DNA of 64,000 nt from Dryococelus australis (GCA_029891345.1 CM057000.1:132358163-132422162); one strand, 5' to 3'. Numbered from the stretch's first letter, positions 45,501 to 58,462 are shown. Notes: generated by a model not told the origin, from the letters alone. Numbers and translations are program-made.

Positions 45501-48099
45501 TTTGAAACAGTAACATTTCAAGTTTGAAATTTATAATAATATATTTGTTAATATTTCATCAGTGCTCAAAAGCATGGCTTCTCACATCACCACTGCAGAA
45601 AATCATTCTACTGACAAAAGTTATGGTAATGGCGGCATTATTAATGTAGGTGTCCCCATCTGTGTTTATTGCACAACCACAGAGTCCAGGAACCACGTAC
45701 AGCAGATAAGAATGTAATTGCATAATATGATGCAGTGGAAAATCGAACATTAAAAGTGAATTCCTAAATTAAAGTTAGCAAAAAAATTGATCTTAAAGAA
45801 AAAACACATCAATTGACTTCACCAAAGAAAGCAAACCTGTCTATGTATGTACATTGTGTACAGGCATATAGTCTATTCCCGATTGGAAGCGACTTATAAA
45901 AATCAACCTTTGAAAAAAACACTCAAGGCATAACATGTCACCTGTTTTTTCAATAACATGTATTCCACAAATATATAACACTGTGGTTAACATAGAGTAC
46001 TGTATTATTGAATAAATGAACCTTTACCTCAATACCTTCTCTAACTAATAATACTTATTTCTATTTAAAATATGAATTAACAACAGCGACGTGTTGCCAA
46101 CGGCTGATAAAAACTAGTTTACAGTTAAAATATTATTTTAACCTTAGTTTTTTTTGTATACTATTTGTAAATTAAACGGTGCCTATCGAAATATTTAAAT
46201 ACTTAAGTAGCTCTGATAGCAACATATCTCAATTTTACAGTTTAAAATAACAGCGGAAAATATTGTGAGTAGGCCGTAATGGTACAGTACTGTTTTATTG
46301 AGCAAGAAATCAATTGAAAAACTGTCTGCTGATGAGGCTTGTCACTCTCTTTCTCTTTCTTCGTAGCTTTCACACTCGGTAAATTTCACTTCGCTAGTAG
46401 GGAATATAATTATACATGTTTTCAATTGTAGCGTGTATCATACTTAATACAGCAAAATAATGTTTTTTAAATTTGTAATTTTCAACTGAAAAGAGATTTT
46501 AATGTTTGAATACGTATTTTAATATATTTAGATATGATGGCGGGGCAGTTACATAGTGAAGTTGGCAGACGTGGCGAGCCATGACATGGCATGTTGCTTT
46601 TTGTAAAACGAAACATAAATTTTTCTTACTCCGAAAAATACTTCAAATTAATACATCACGTTTGTAGACGTGTTTTTTAAACCTACGTAGGCAAGTTACG
46701 ATATTGTGATAAATCTATGTTTCCACAGCAGTAATAAATATACTGTGACGTGTGTTTTGTTAATCATTGCATCTGTGAAATGGCGTGCCTTTGTGCATCG
46801 TGGTCGATACGCTGGCCCTGTGTGTGATTTCAAATAATTGATTAGCACTAATTATAAGTTTTAAATGTGAACTGTTTTTATGATGAAGTTATTTATTTAC
46901 ATCCACGTCTGTTTATTTATCACAACATTGTACCTTTGTCCTAAGGGGTTTGAAACAGTTGTGAAACGTAATTTGAAACAATCCCAGAAGAAAAATACTA
47001 AGCCCAGCCCTATAAATTTCAATAAACCTAATAAACAGTAAGTAGGGAGGCTTATTTGTGTGCATGTTCACCGCTATTTTTTAAAGTTTGTATGACAAAA
47101 ATGAGCAACACAAGTTGCGTGCTTGAATCTGATGTGCCTTTTTCATTTGACTGGTTGTTCCTTCGTTTTAATATTTATTCCAACTGAGGCTATCCTTTTA
47201 AAGAAATGACCCAACGCATATCAAAAACAAAAGGAAAATTAGTACAGCCCTTTACCACGCAGTTGTAACAGTGTTGAACACAGTCGCTGCAAAATACTAA
47301 TGTGCATTAGTACATGTATTTAGCTACATCGGGGAAAACAAATATGTTAATGTAAAATAACCGTAAGAACTGTCGTCAATTCAGGCATTTTTAAAACGTC
47401 ATAAAGCTGACCTAAATAATGTTAGATGTCTAGGCTGTGAATATTCATACGGAATGCTTTTCGGAATATGACAGAATTTTTTGAAAAGCTATAAACAGTA
47501 AACAACACATTTGACAGGTATAAAAGTAGAAGTCACATTTCGATGTTTATTTTTAGGTGTAGCGAAATTATACGAACATATGTACACACACTGGAATGTA
47601 AACATTGATTTTGACAGATGCTACATGGCAATGTTTGTTTACATTTGGCGGAAGGATACGAAACAGGCATGCAAGTAGATATTTAGCAAGACTCCGAGAA
47701 AGTTGCTTCCAATGGGGAATGGACTATAGGAACGTTCATGAGTGTTACATTACGTTGTGTATATCAACTGAGAAAGCGGTATGGTATTTGAACCACAATT
47801 CATTTTAGGGAAATATATTTAATGTTTGTATTGTTAAAATTAAAAATGCATCTAGATAATTTTTTTTTCCCTTCAATTACACTAAGTTTAGAACTGTATG
47901 TAATTTAAAGTATGCTAACATGACTGTGACTTAGGAAGGAAAGAAAACACTTTTTACTTTGACAGTTTAAGAAACATAATTATTCATTTCACTTCAGAGA
48001 CATTTTTCTATGAAAGAACATACACGAGTAGGCCGACAAAACAATGGAACTTCATTTATGTAGCAACTGATGCAAAAAAAGAATGAGAAATGTCAACGT
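42517..48099. other. Long region without a supportable gene
   Basis: Contents: a 53-codon exon-like open segment at about 43735-43898; a pogo-like AGTAATCCCTCGCC repeat at about 43960-43975; G+C-rich repeat-like sequence at 44650-45020 ending in an AATAAA (45061); a C14 run (45399-45412); and a TAGAGAGGCTCTACTATA pogo-type end at 45463-45480. The rest is AT-rich. None of the ORFs resembles a known protein. Confidence 0.3.
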
Positions 48100-51000
48100 T
48101 TAGGGGAAGTTTGAATAATTTTATTCCCTTTCAACACAGACAGGACCTGTGTGGATACTGCATCATATATATATTTATATATTTACACATGTATTTATTA
48201 TATACAATTTTAAGCTTAAAAATGGGAGGTCCATATGCAATACCCACACTAAAGTCCAGTTTTGTTTTCCACTGGACAGGAGACATTTATCTTTGACAAT
48301 GAAGCAATTAAAAACTTCCTTTCCAACAGTTACGCAAATTTTCAAAATACATACACATTCAAACCGAGATTCTGTACAGTTTTCAAAACAGTCATTACTG
48401 TACAAACAACTCGTGTGAGCACTTTTTCTCTCACACCAATGTTAAATGACACATGGTCTTGTAACACAATTTCTTTAACAAACAAATTACTTTAAAGTTC
48501 TTGTGGATAAAACAGCTCCTTTGTCCCCATGTTGCACGGATCATAAACACACACACACAAATGCACACTCATTATTCACGTTCATATGTACAAATTTACA
48601 TGCTCATAGGCCTTACACAGTAAAGTTCAACAGGCAAATGTTCGGCAAAATGATGTCTGAAAGGCAGCAACACTGTCTGTGCAGTTATAATGATCTAATG
48701 GAAACAAAATTTTACCAATTTAAAGTCATTTTTTAAAAACACTTTATAAAAATAATAATTCTTCAGTATTGTCACTAACATGCTCATTATTACAAAATTT
48801 AATTTCCAAAGAATTTTAAAATATTTTTCTTACTGCAAGAAAATTAATTTCGACACACACAAAGTTAACTTCGAGAAAGTGATTTTTAGAGCACGAAATT
48901 AACACTGCTATCATGTCTGCGTATTTCTAGGATCTATACATAAGTGTTGCTGTCTTCTGACAAGGTATTTCATCCACACAGCTTGGCCACAAGTACACAC
49001 ACGTGTTCTTGTGGTTGAGCATTACTGTGGGTTTACTCAGAAGCCAATAAATACAAGGCACTCCATTTGGTTTGGCATCGGTGTTGCAATAGCTGCTACA
49101 GAAAGTTCTGTCACATAACTGCGGTCAACACCAGGTGAGGGAAATCAACAAAGATGCATGTCTCAGACTCGCCTCTCTGTATCATTAATCATATTATTAC
49201 AATTTTAATTCAAGTACAAAAAATTTTCTTTTTGCTTAATTGTTACTGACAGAGAACCTTATGTAAATACAAGTATTTTATAATATTCAGAGAAAAATTA
49301 TGAAGTCACTTAAAAATAACATTTATTTAATATGTAACACTCAAGTCTTTATACTTTGAGAAAACTCAATGAATTTTGTGGAATTTTTAAATTCTAAAAC
49401 ATTAAATAAAAGTGAAATGCATGGACTACCTACACCACGTTACAATTTAATGACCACATAATTTACACTTAGTAGCATTGGATCAACAAATTAAATTTAA
49501 ACATGTTAATTAAGATTGCAAATAAGCCGCTACGCTACTAAAATATATATAAAGGACAGGAATCCAAGTACTATACTGTGAGTACTTGGATTCCTGCCTT
49601 TATATATTTGTATTAAATTTAAAGATATTGTATTTGTTTAAGATAAAAAGCTGCCTCCAACTGTGGATACAAAAGAAATTTCACAATGTGGCACATCATT
49701 TCTCATAGGCCACTTGAATGTTGAGTAGTGCTCAGTATCATGTCTAAATCATTCACGTAAATAAAAGTAATTAATGTTTATTTACAGAGCATGGCTGTAA
49801 CCCAAGATGCTTTCCAGTTCAGTTTCTAATGGGTATATAAATATTGTTTTTGAGGTAGGTATTATACTGTAGTCAACTCTTTGTTTCCACGATCCTCTGG
49901 AATAGTGACCCTCTCAAACCTTTTACGGGGAACCATAGAAAAAATTTTTAATTGAAAAGGTTTTTCCAATAACAACCCTTTTCTGGGAACCATGCAAGAT
50001 CTTAGAATTGGGACTTTGCTGTAGGTACGTTCATTTGTTGGGCAAAGTAGACTTGAAACTCCGTGGTCATCAATAATGAGTAATTCTGCGTGTACTAGTC
50101 TTTACCATTGACAACTCCACACAAAATACGTAAAATCCTTAAATATATCATTATGACCATTTTATCATGTTAAAAAAAAGTACTGTTGTAATTCTAAATT
50201 TCATTTGCTAATTTTACAATTGAGTTCAGTTTTTACAGAGTAAAAATTCTTTTGATGTTCAAACTTCAAAAACTATTTATACTGGGAAAAAATTCTGTAT
50301 AAACATTTTTTTCAACATAGCTCATTATTTTCTTTAGCTTTTGATGTGTAAATGAAATAATAAAAACCAAATTACATACTTTACAGCTTTACTTATGAAT
50401 ATGCATTATGTACCTACAGTATTTTTCCCCCAGAAATAATTTTCTCCATTTAAGTAAATTTCTTTGAGATTTTTTTCCCTACAGAAGACTATCACTTGCT
50501 GTTGAGATTAGATCAATATAACTTCTTTCTGCAAAATGTCCCTTGCAAAGCTGTACAAGTCCATTTACTGTACATTATCTTATTAGTTTCAGACGTTACT
50601 ATCACATATGTATATGTCACCCACATACGTGACATGTGTGGAACTTGAATGTGTCCATTATCCCTGAAATATTATAGACTGTATCAGCATGAATCCAGGC
50701 AAGCCATCGACATGTCTGTGTTTTAGATTAAGTTGTCCCTCAGTTAGCCTCCAGGCATAGAGCACAAATTTTTAAACGTCTATAATTTAAATAAAATATT
50801 AACGAAAAAGAATGTCTTGGTGAAAGAGGTTGTTTGGCTGTCTTTAATGTTGGGTATATTACAATGTTATCGATTTTTGCACTATGAGCACTGTAATAAA
50901 ATGGAAGACTAATTAATGCATTAAACAAAGAAATAACATAAGTAAGTGAACTACCACTGTAATGTACACTACTGGAAACAATAATGTAAATTTAAATGAA

Positions 51001-53343
51001 GAAAACATAACATTCGGCACAGCAGAAAACTATGCTAACCTCGAGACGTGGTACTTAATATCCCAGATCATCTACTGAAGCCAATACAAACTAAAATGGC
51101 AGACAGGATACAACACTGTAACAGTAGTGGTTTCAGTTTCTCACAATTACAAGTGTCTATCCATACTTACGCTCTGTGGTATGCATATACATACCGTATT
51201 TGGATGCCAAAACCAACGAGATAGGCAAATGAGCTTGTGTTTTATGCAAACATATTACGAGTCGCTATCCAAATGTGTACAGGTCTTTTTGTCACGGTTG
51301 TCAGATACATAATTACAGTAACTAATGAATTATATGTAATTCTGTTATGTCTTACAGTATTGTGTCTTGGTGGAAAATGTTCGAGGTTGGCAGCCATGAC
51401 AGTTAGGTTATACACAGTGTTGTGTCGACGGCTGTAGGACAGTATGATGCGTACTGTGTGTATGTGGACATCTTGGTACAGGAGAAGAAGCAATGATTAG
51501 TTACTATGTAACTGTATTCAACAACTGTTAAAAGGTAACGATGTAACAAATACTTTTAATTTTTTTCTCCATCTTGTTTAAGTGTTTGTATACTGTTTGT
51601 GAAGCTTTGTACTTTTTTTCCTAATACTAATAAGTTTGGAAGGTTTTGATGTATGCCAAATTTTCTGCTTGCAAATGTGATAGGTTTGTTGCTGACAAAG
51701 CTCTGTGATGTAAAAGGCAAGTTTTTCATTTTGAAAATTTAAATTTTCCCATTTGCTAAGTGTACAGTGTTGGTAATAACTAAAAATTGTCAATAAGCTG
51801 TATAATCGCATTTGTTCCTAAACATTTAAAGTACGTTCTTTCAGATTACATTACAATTGGTACATGTAGTAGTTAATGCTTCACACAAGTTTGATGAAGT
51901 ACATTACCATAATGCTGAAACATACATTTCTTATATTTCAGAATGTTTTGAAATTAAATTGATAAGAAATATACTGAAAATATTACTCTCTGGAAAGCAT
52001 CTTGAGAATGAATACAGTTTTTGTCTGGCAATTTTTACGTGGCCAATCTAAAAATTTTTTGTGTAGTTACATAGTGTTATTTTGGGGGAAAAACTCTATA
52101 CAAGATATTATAGGATATAGTAAAAGCCCTGTTCCCGGAGGTACATTTTCTAAATATATCACTTTTTCATCATACAATCTTTTAGCTAATCTTTGACAAA
52201 GTAATAAGTCATTATTTTAATAATAATCTTTGGTAGGAAGATGAATAATTAAAATAACATAAATTAACAGCATTTCCAAGTTCTATAAACCTACGGTATG
52301 TAACACTATAAAAATCATATGATTAAAAACTATAATAGTTAGAGCTATTTATAAATTACTCATAATGCACAACAGTGTTTGTATGCAATGAGGGGAACAT
52401 GATGAAAGGAGTCATCTACATTTGCTAACATATAGACGGAGTTGAAGAGTTTTTGGTGTCACCTCATTGCAACAAATGTGTCTTAACCAAAACCAGCATG
52501 CTGCTAAGTCTCTTCTTATTTACATTATCATATCACTCTTTTTTTAAGTACAAATAAGAAAATTGAGATCAAAAGACGTCAACCAGCATAAACACTGATA
52601 AATGTGTTCACATCTATTAGACTGAACTTTCCTCAAATTTTACGTTATTTTTGTCACTTTTGTCTATTCCTCAAGCACAGTTTTTTTTTTTTAGAAGAAA
52701 ATTAATTAAACAGAATGTAATTCACCTGGTTTCTGCACAATAACACTTGCTGATTTAACATAATAATGAATATAAAGCTGCAAGTCTGACTGGATACATT
52801 TTTGTCTCATACCTCACACACGCAAAATTAACAGTCTGTCTGGCCACATACCATACAAATATGTTTAGTGACTTTCTCACACGTTTTACCCTCATGCACA
52901 TTCCTTGTCAAGCAGACATAGGTAGTAATAAAAAAGCTTCATCATAAATATTTTCCACTTGTAAAATGTCAATTATCTAACTGAACTAGTTCACTCCTCT
53001 AGCCTTTTCCCAAACTTCATAATGCTAACAAAACACGTTCAACAGTTCGCTCGTTCATAACACGTTAATACAGGGAGAGGGAGGGGATCTAGATACCGAT
53101 GGGGTACGTGTATATACGTTTCACAAAATGAAGCAACAAACATGACAGTCAATAACCATCACACAGTTGGAATCGGCTTGGCTTCATCATAACAACACAA
53201 CACTAAGTGGTAAACGTCCAACTAGTACATTGGAAGAGCTGCTAACATGGAAGCCTTTATCTTACATTGTTGGCGTTGATTTTTACACTTTGGCATCGGA
53301 TTCAGTTGGCGTCCGCTTAGAGGGAGGGCAGAACGGTGCACGA
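48100..53343 (-). other. 3' flank, possibly long 3' UTR, of the nephrin-like gene
   Basis: This lies directly downstream (- strand) of the stop codon at 53344. It has no coding sequence. Possible AATAAA signals on the - strand exist, including one at about 48117-48122. Where the transcript ends cannot be decided. An AT-rich 5-kb stretch could be UTR, intergenic, or both. The notable hairpin at 49541-49609 is listed separately. Confidence 0.3.
49541..49609. repeat. Long near-perfect hairpin, ~28-bp arms
   Basis: The left arm (49541-49571) and right arm (49582-49609) pair over CAGGAATCCAAGTAC / GTACTTGGATTCCTG and a flanking ATATAAAG-type stretch. The loop is ~10 bases (TATACTGTGA), and small bulges occur near the GGAC/GCC position. 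The same arm sequence occurs once more at 55359-55390. Confidence 0.8.
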
Positions 53344-53648
53344 TCACACAAGGTGTCCCTCCGTCTCTATTGCGGTAGGGTAGCTAAGGCTAGGGTTGAA
53401 GGTGGACAGCAGCGGCGCAGGGGGGCCGTTTTGAAGGGGTGTGTTGTGGGAGACGGTGACGTCGGGAGGAACCGTGCCCCTGTGCTGTGGACGGCGTAGC
53501 GAGCCGGTGGAGGGTGCCTGCTGCGGCAGATGGTTGTACTCCATCTGCGGGGGTGGGTACGGGATGTAGCGAGCGTCGGGAGAGATGTTGTAGTACGGCG
53601 TGTCAACCGTATGTGGTGGAGCCAGTGCTCCGTAGTGCATCTTTTGTC
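53344..53648 (-). CDS. Terminal exon of nephrin / Sticks-and-stones-like receptor (cytoplasmic tail)
   Basis: On the - strand a TGTTGCAG acceptor precedes the exon. It completes a Gly codon (G|GA) and reads QKMHYGALAPPHTVDTPYY, continuing to a TGA at 53344-53346. The segment is Pro- and Tyr-rich (YNIS, YIPYPPPQMEY), as in a signalling tail, and G+C-rich against AT-rich flanks. The protein ends EGHLV. Human nephrin also ends GHLV, which with the tail character points to the nephrin/Sns/Hibris group. Those are immunoglobulin-domain adhesion receptors of slit diaphragms and fusing myoblasts. The Ig domains are not in view, so the family call is an inference. Phase agrees with the upstream exon at 56345-56495. 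Confidence 0.65.
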
Positions 53649-55199
53649 CTGCAACACACACCACGCACCAGTTATTTACCAACTTATGAGTTCAACAACC
53701 CCATACAACCATTACTACTATAAATGCATCAGCTGGACAGCCTGCAATGGGCTTTCTTACCTTTCAAATGCACAAACTTAAACAATTTTTTGTCTCTCGC
53801 CCCATTTCTAGATTTAAAGCAAGTTTTTACAGTTTTATACCTTTGTAGCACAATTTTTAAGGGAACATTAAAATGTTCACCTAAGTGCAAAACTTAGTGT
53901 TTCTGAACATAGTTTACTGCTGCCACAACATATGATGTAACAGAGAATTTGCCACTGCCTTTTGCTTTCATTCACACAAAACATTTAAATATAATAAATA
54001 TTATTTTGTGAAATATAAATGTGTGCTGGTATAATATGAGATGTTCCCTTTCAACTTTACAACTCAGAACTATGTATATATGTTCCACTCTCTACTACTC
54101 TTAATATTGCAGTTTTTGTTTAAACTTACGTAACTTTTATACTAAAAATGTTCCATACATTTGGACATATGTTGGATGTGGACGAAGTAAATTAATGTAT
54201 GAATAACAAATTCTCAGGTTCCCTGCAAATGGTAACTGGACTAATAAACATAGACTTTATGGGATAAAATGCATGGTAATTTTTGGATTTTTAGGGGATG
54301 AAAATGGCCTCTGTGATTTTACTAAGTAATTCTAGGAGCCGTGGCAAGTCATAAAACTGGGGGTCTAATTACAATTTGAAGTGTTGTTCAGTAGAACCTT
54401 TCTAATACTATCCGTCCTGGTTTCCATAAATTAGGTGGTTATGGAAATAAGGTTACTATAAGTATTTCAGTAAATTTTGGTCCAATTTTGACCTATCATC
54501 AAACCTTATATGTCAAAATGAGCAAATGTTTACAGGAAGTGTGTTTTCAATCATTTCTAGCATGAAAATGACATGTTTTTAAATTGAGTATAAATTAATT
54601 TTAATAGGCAGAATTAGTTTGTAAAATATGATACCAGAGAGGTGTATACTTAGCCTCCCCTTGTCACCCAAAATGTTAAAAACATTGAGTGGTGTGAAGA
54701 TTTACGAAGTATTGTAAGTCAATATTCAATCATCTTTGGTAAAAATTCAACATGAATTTTGCTCAAAATATTAATTTAATTCAATAGTCAGGCATCTTCC
54801 GAATAAAATTATATCACAGAATGGGATCTGCAGCCTCCCCCTTCTTACCAGACTTACAAAAACTAACATTTGATGCTATTTCCTTTTTTCTGAACACAAA
54901 TTCAACGTTTTGGTGGCCTCTCATGGGAAAATGTGAGGGTATTTCAACAAAACATTTCTTTATAGTAATAGACAGATGTCTTCGGAATAAAGTGATACCA
55001 CCAAAGGGTATCTGCAACTTCTTAGTGATGCCAAAAAGAAAAAACATAAACAGAACGGTGCATACTGTACATACGTCTTCTCCAGCAGAAGTCTTAATGT
55101 ATTAGCCAAATCATACAAAAAATGAAAAACGCAGCTGTTTTTATCGTATAAGTGCTTAGAACATGAACATCTGCCAGCATATTGTGAGCCAGACACACC

Positions 55200-55400
55200 A
55201 GTATGGAAACTACAGCAGACAGAGACCATTTACAGTTCAGATTACTGTTCTACAACTCGCTGCCTGATGAAGATGGTTTAGCCAGCAAAACGTTGCAATC
55301 GTGCAACCGCATGGAAAATGTGTCATCCTTCTGTGTGTGTACCTGTCGAGAAGTGTGTGTACTTGAATTCCTGTCCTTTTATATATTTTTTGGCAGCCTA
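55200..55400 (+). repeat. Penelope-like tail with degraded hammerhead-type motif (tentative)
   Basis: CTGATGA (55264-55270) is followed by AGATGG-TTTAG-CCAGC, which can form a short stem, and then CAAAACG. That is one base from the GAAAC arm of a hammerhead ribozyme. Hammerhead motifs of this layout are known in Penelope-like elements and related retro-elements. About 90 bases on is GTACTTGAATTCCTGTCC, the arm of the hairpin at 49541-49609. No RT is seen, so the assignment is weak. Confidence 0.35.
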
Positions 55401-55416
55401 CTTGCAACCTCAGTTA

Positions 55417-55587
55417 CAGTGGATTCTCTATCCATCGTTTCTCAGGGTACTGACAAAATTTCAATACATGTGGACTTTCAATAAATGTGGTCTTGAAATG
55501 CAGATAAATAAAAAATGGGACCACAGAATATGTTCCATGGATGCTGGATTTCAATCCATCTGAGTTCAATATATAGAGGTTCCACTG
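55417..55587. mobile_element. 171-bp pogo/Tigger-like MITE
   Basis: The ends are CAGTGGATTCTCTATCCATC and, inverted, CAGTGGAACCTCTATATATT. This CAGTNGAACCTCTATA-type TIR is typical of the pogo branch of Tc1/mariner. A TA precedes the left end; the right flank has lost it. No ORF. Confidence 0.65.
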
Positions 55588-56344
55588 GAACATATTCTGA
55601 ACTAATGTAGAATTCAAACCATTTTGAAATAATATAGAGTACAAATAAAGAAAAGTACTGTAAAAAAAACTTTGCACCTGATGTTTTAGACACAGTATTT
55701 TGTCCCATATAATATCTTTGTTGCCATAATTTCTTTTAAGCTGCTCCGGTCTGATGAACCCAGTGAGAAAGCTGGAACTTATCTGGCTCTCGTCATGTGT
55801 GATAGACCGGCAGAGAGACGTGGAGGCCACAAGAAGAAGATTTGCAGTGGTTGTACCACCGCATATTATAAAAGCTGCTGCTGTCTACAGTTGTATTTGT
55901 GAGTAAATTAATTAATCTTCCACATGGCTGATGGCATATCCAAAGAAACAAAGAGTAATAAGTCATCAATAAACAGTAATCAAAAACCAAGATAAATCCA
56001 AGTCATAACTTGTAATAACACAATCAAAGTGAGAAGGCAAGTGAAGTGAGCAAGAGGCCAAGAGCATAATGGCAGGACAGTAGGGTAACAAAAATATCAC
56101 CATGTACAAAAGTCTTGTTCATTTATACTGTTTTTGACATTTTTTGTAAATACTATTCATTTAATTGTTAAATGTGCCAAAGTGGTTGTATAATCTGAAG
56201 GTTCCGTACTCTCAATTTGGCTTCCAGTGTATCAATGTTGCAAGCTACTTTATAGTTTTGTAACAATAACATACTCCTTGTGTTTTAATTAAACACCTTA
56301 ATTAATTTGTTTACAATTGTGAAAGAGGAAACTAATTAACTTAC

Positions 56345-56495
56345 CCTCAATGGCATGGTTGTAAACACTCCTATTGAGGTTGTCTACTTCTTCATGGTGT
56401 TTTGGCTGGTGCTGCAGCTCGTATGTGGGATACTGGTATGAGTATTCAGTTTGATCTATCAGGTACGTACTGGCTGCGGGCTTGGTTCCGTCCTC
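56345..56495 (-). CDS. Penultimate exon of the nephrin-like gene
   Basis: The exon lies between a CTGTCACAG acceptor and a GGTAAGTT donor on the - strand. It is 151 bp long, starts at phase 0 and ends at phase 1. It reads EDGTKPAASTYLIDQTEYSY, then a QYPTYELQHQ stretch, and ends with SVYNHAIEG. Its last base plus GA of the next exon makes the shared Gly codon. Several tyrosines sit in short polar contexts (TEYSYQYPTYELQ), a plausible substrate region for tyrosine kinases as in nephrin-type tails. No membrane segment is present. The phase match at the downstream junction is the strongest evidence. Family identity rests on the terminal exon. Confidence 0.7.
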
Positions 56496-56936
56496 CTGTG
56501 ACAGACAACAGAACTGACACCTATGTGCAGGAAACAATCTTACGACATACTGGAAATTATACTCTCATACATTTGGTTTTATTGATTTTCACATAATTTT
56601 GTAAATCATCTTTCATTTGTGTGTAACACACATAAATTGTATACACACAAACACAAATCTTGCATGGATGCATGCATACAAAATTCTGTCTGTTCATTTG
56701 CCTACATAACTTTGTGCAGTTTACCTGGACGAAGAGTAGAACACATCTGCAAATATTCTTGTTTTATAAACAAAAAGATAAATACTAGCCATGCTAATGA
56801 ATGTAAATTGTAATACTGTATGTGGCAACAGTTGATTAATGGTAAAATAATGTATGAATACAAACCACCAACTTTGCCTCTCATGACCATTCACACAAAG
56901 ATATCGGTCGACTATTATTCCAAATTAGAGGGAGGA

Positions 56937-56971
56937 TTTCAAAAGTGCTCACTTTACAGTGAATAGCCTAT
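56937..56971. repeat. Solo right end of the 230-bp MITE family
   Basis: TTTCAAAAGTGCTCACTTTA then CAGTGAATAGCC matches the right TIR of the MITE at 24288-24517. No left end is present nearby, so it is a truncated relic within the nephrin-like gene's intron. Confidence 0.6.
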
Positions 56972-57135
56972 AGTAATTTTCCTTGCCTGCTGTGAGAAAA
57001 GAATCATACTTATAATAGACTATGAGCAGGCAGGTTACGTCTACATTGTATGAAGTAATCATAGAGATAACCAATGGCCACTTTAACATGGTTGTTCAAA
57101 AGTAGGCAACACTGTAAAATGATTACTGTACTTAC

Positions 57136-57211
57136 TGCAGAATGAGGCATTAAGTTCCGGCCTATGTAGAGGTGGTGATTGTGAGGTTGATGTCTGTGGT
57201 AGTGGTTGTGG
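57136..57211 (-). CDS. Candidate upstream exon of the nephrin-like gene
   Basis: A strong GTAAGTAC donor (57128-57135 on +, inverted) ends this stretch in phase 0, which is what the exon beginning at 56495 needs. The product is His-rich (HNHYHRHQPHNHHLYIGRN, then LMPHSA). The acceptor is less clear: AACTAG before 57211 or GTTAG before 57248. The call depends on the donor and phase, and the His-rich residue pattern could be chance. Confidence 0.4.
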
Positions 57212-57248
57212 CTAGTTTTCCACACCAAAATAACATTTATGGGAAGTA

Positions 57249-58462
57249 CTAACAAAAATCTCCCAATGACTTCATATTTCCTCATCACAGCAAAGTTTAT
57301 GTAGGTACAGGTATTAACGTGGTGATGTGTAAGTTGGTAAAATAGGTAAATCAAATAACTTAAAAAGAAACCATTATGTTATTTACACAGTTGCTTCTCT
57401 AAAACGTGCACAAAGCAACCACCCATGGAGTCCTATTGACCCATACTTGTACACAGTAGAGTAGTGGGCTTTCAGTCCTGTACCCCTTCCCCCCTTCCGT
57501 TATCTAGCTCCTCACCACAAGCACAGAAACACAAGTGACTGACACCTGGAAACCAAGCTATATAAGAATAGGATGAAGAATTGTGAGGGATACAATGATG
57601 TTGGCATATGCCTGTTTGACTGACCTCTCACAGCCACTACTGGTTTCATTGGTGTAGAACACCTTCAAGGAAGTTAGAGATTGTTTTCATTTTTAAGAAA
57701 TGTCTAGATGCCAAATTAGGTAATTTCTTCATACTGGTCATGTTAAGCTGTGGTATTTGTAAAGCATTAGCGGGTTGTTTAAGTACATCTCTTTTACACT
57801 GTCGAAGAGGAGTAGTTAATAGAAGGAAAGGTTTGGGTGGATCTTAACATCGAGGTCTTGAGAAAGTTGTAGTCAAAGGTGTCCTGTGAGTGTGCTGTGA
57901 AGTTCTGTACTGTGGCTTGCGGTAATGCAAGTGCATGCAATAAGTGTACATCCTAAAGTAATGGCTGCATTAGCAGCACAGAGACTGTGACATCTCTATT
58001 CCAAGGCCACATGAGGAGTGATCAGGGAGCACTAAAGCATCTGTGATCCACCAGGCAGTGAAAAAGATGTGGGTGGAGTTTGTGATAGACATATATTCTA
58101 ACGTAAAGTAATGAACTTTATATATTTTTTATAATACTGTATTTATCATATTGTAAACCAACCATATTTTACGAATTTGAATCCTCCGAAATCATCCCAC
58201 AGTTTAGAATCAAGACTGGTGATATTACATACAGTTCTAATCAAATGTGTATAAAATGGGCATTATTAATTTACCAGTACCATTACAGGTTTAATACTAA
58301 AATTATGTGATTTTAACGATGCACAGTTATCCTGTCAAATGCACCACACAGCAGTCACTGACTATGTGACAGTAATCCGCTACCGTTTTACGTGTTTCCA
58401 ACTCCAAGATCCCAGAAATTTTATCAAAATTATCAGTCGCTCAAAATAGTTACACCTTATTG
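57249..58462. other. No gene identified
   Basis: Probably intron of the nephrin-like gene. No ORF, TIR or splice-bounded exon could be supported. Confidence 0.3.

Larger units (their letters stand above)
53649..56344 (-). other. Intron of the nephrin-like gene, with repeats
   Basis: This 2.7-kb intron is bounded by a CTTAC (GTAAG) donor and a TGTTGCAG acceptor on the - strand. It holds a pogo-like MITE (55417-55587), a Penelope-like tail (55200-55400) and a lone CAGTAGAACCTTTCTAAT pogo-type end at about 54391. No additional exon was identified. Confidence 0.55.

Noticed and set aside
55414-55830. 138-codon - strand ORF as an exon of the nephrin-like gene
   Set aside because: It overlaps the pogo-like MITE (55417-55587), and its frame does not join the flanking exons in phase.
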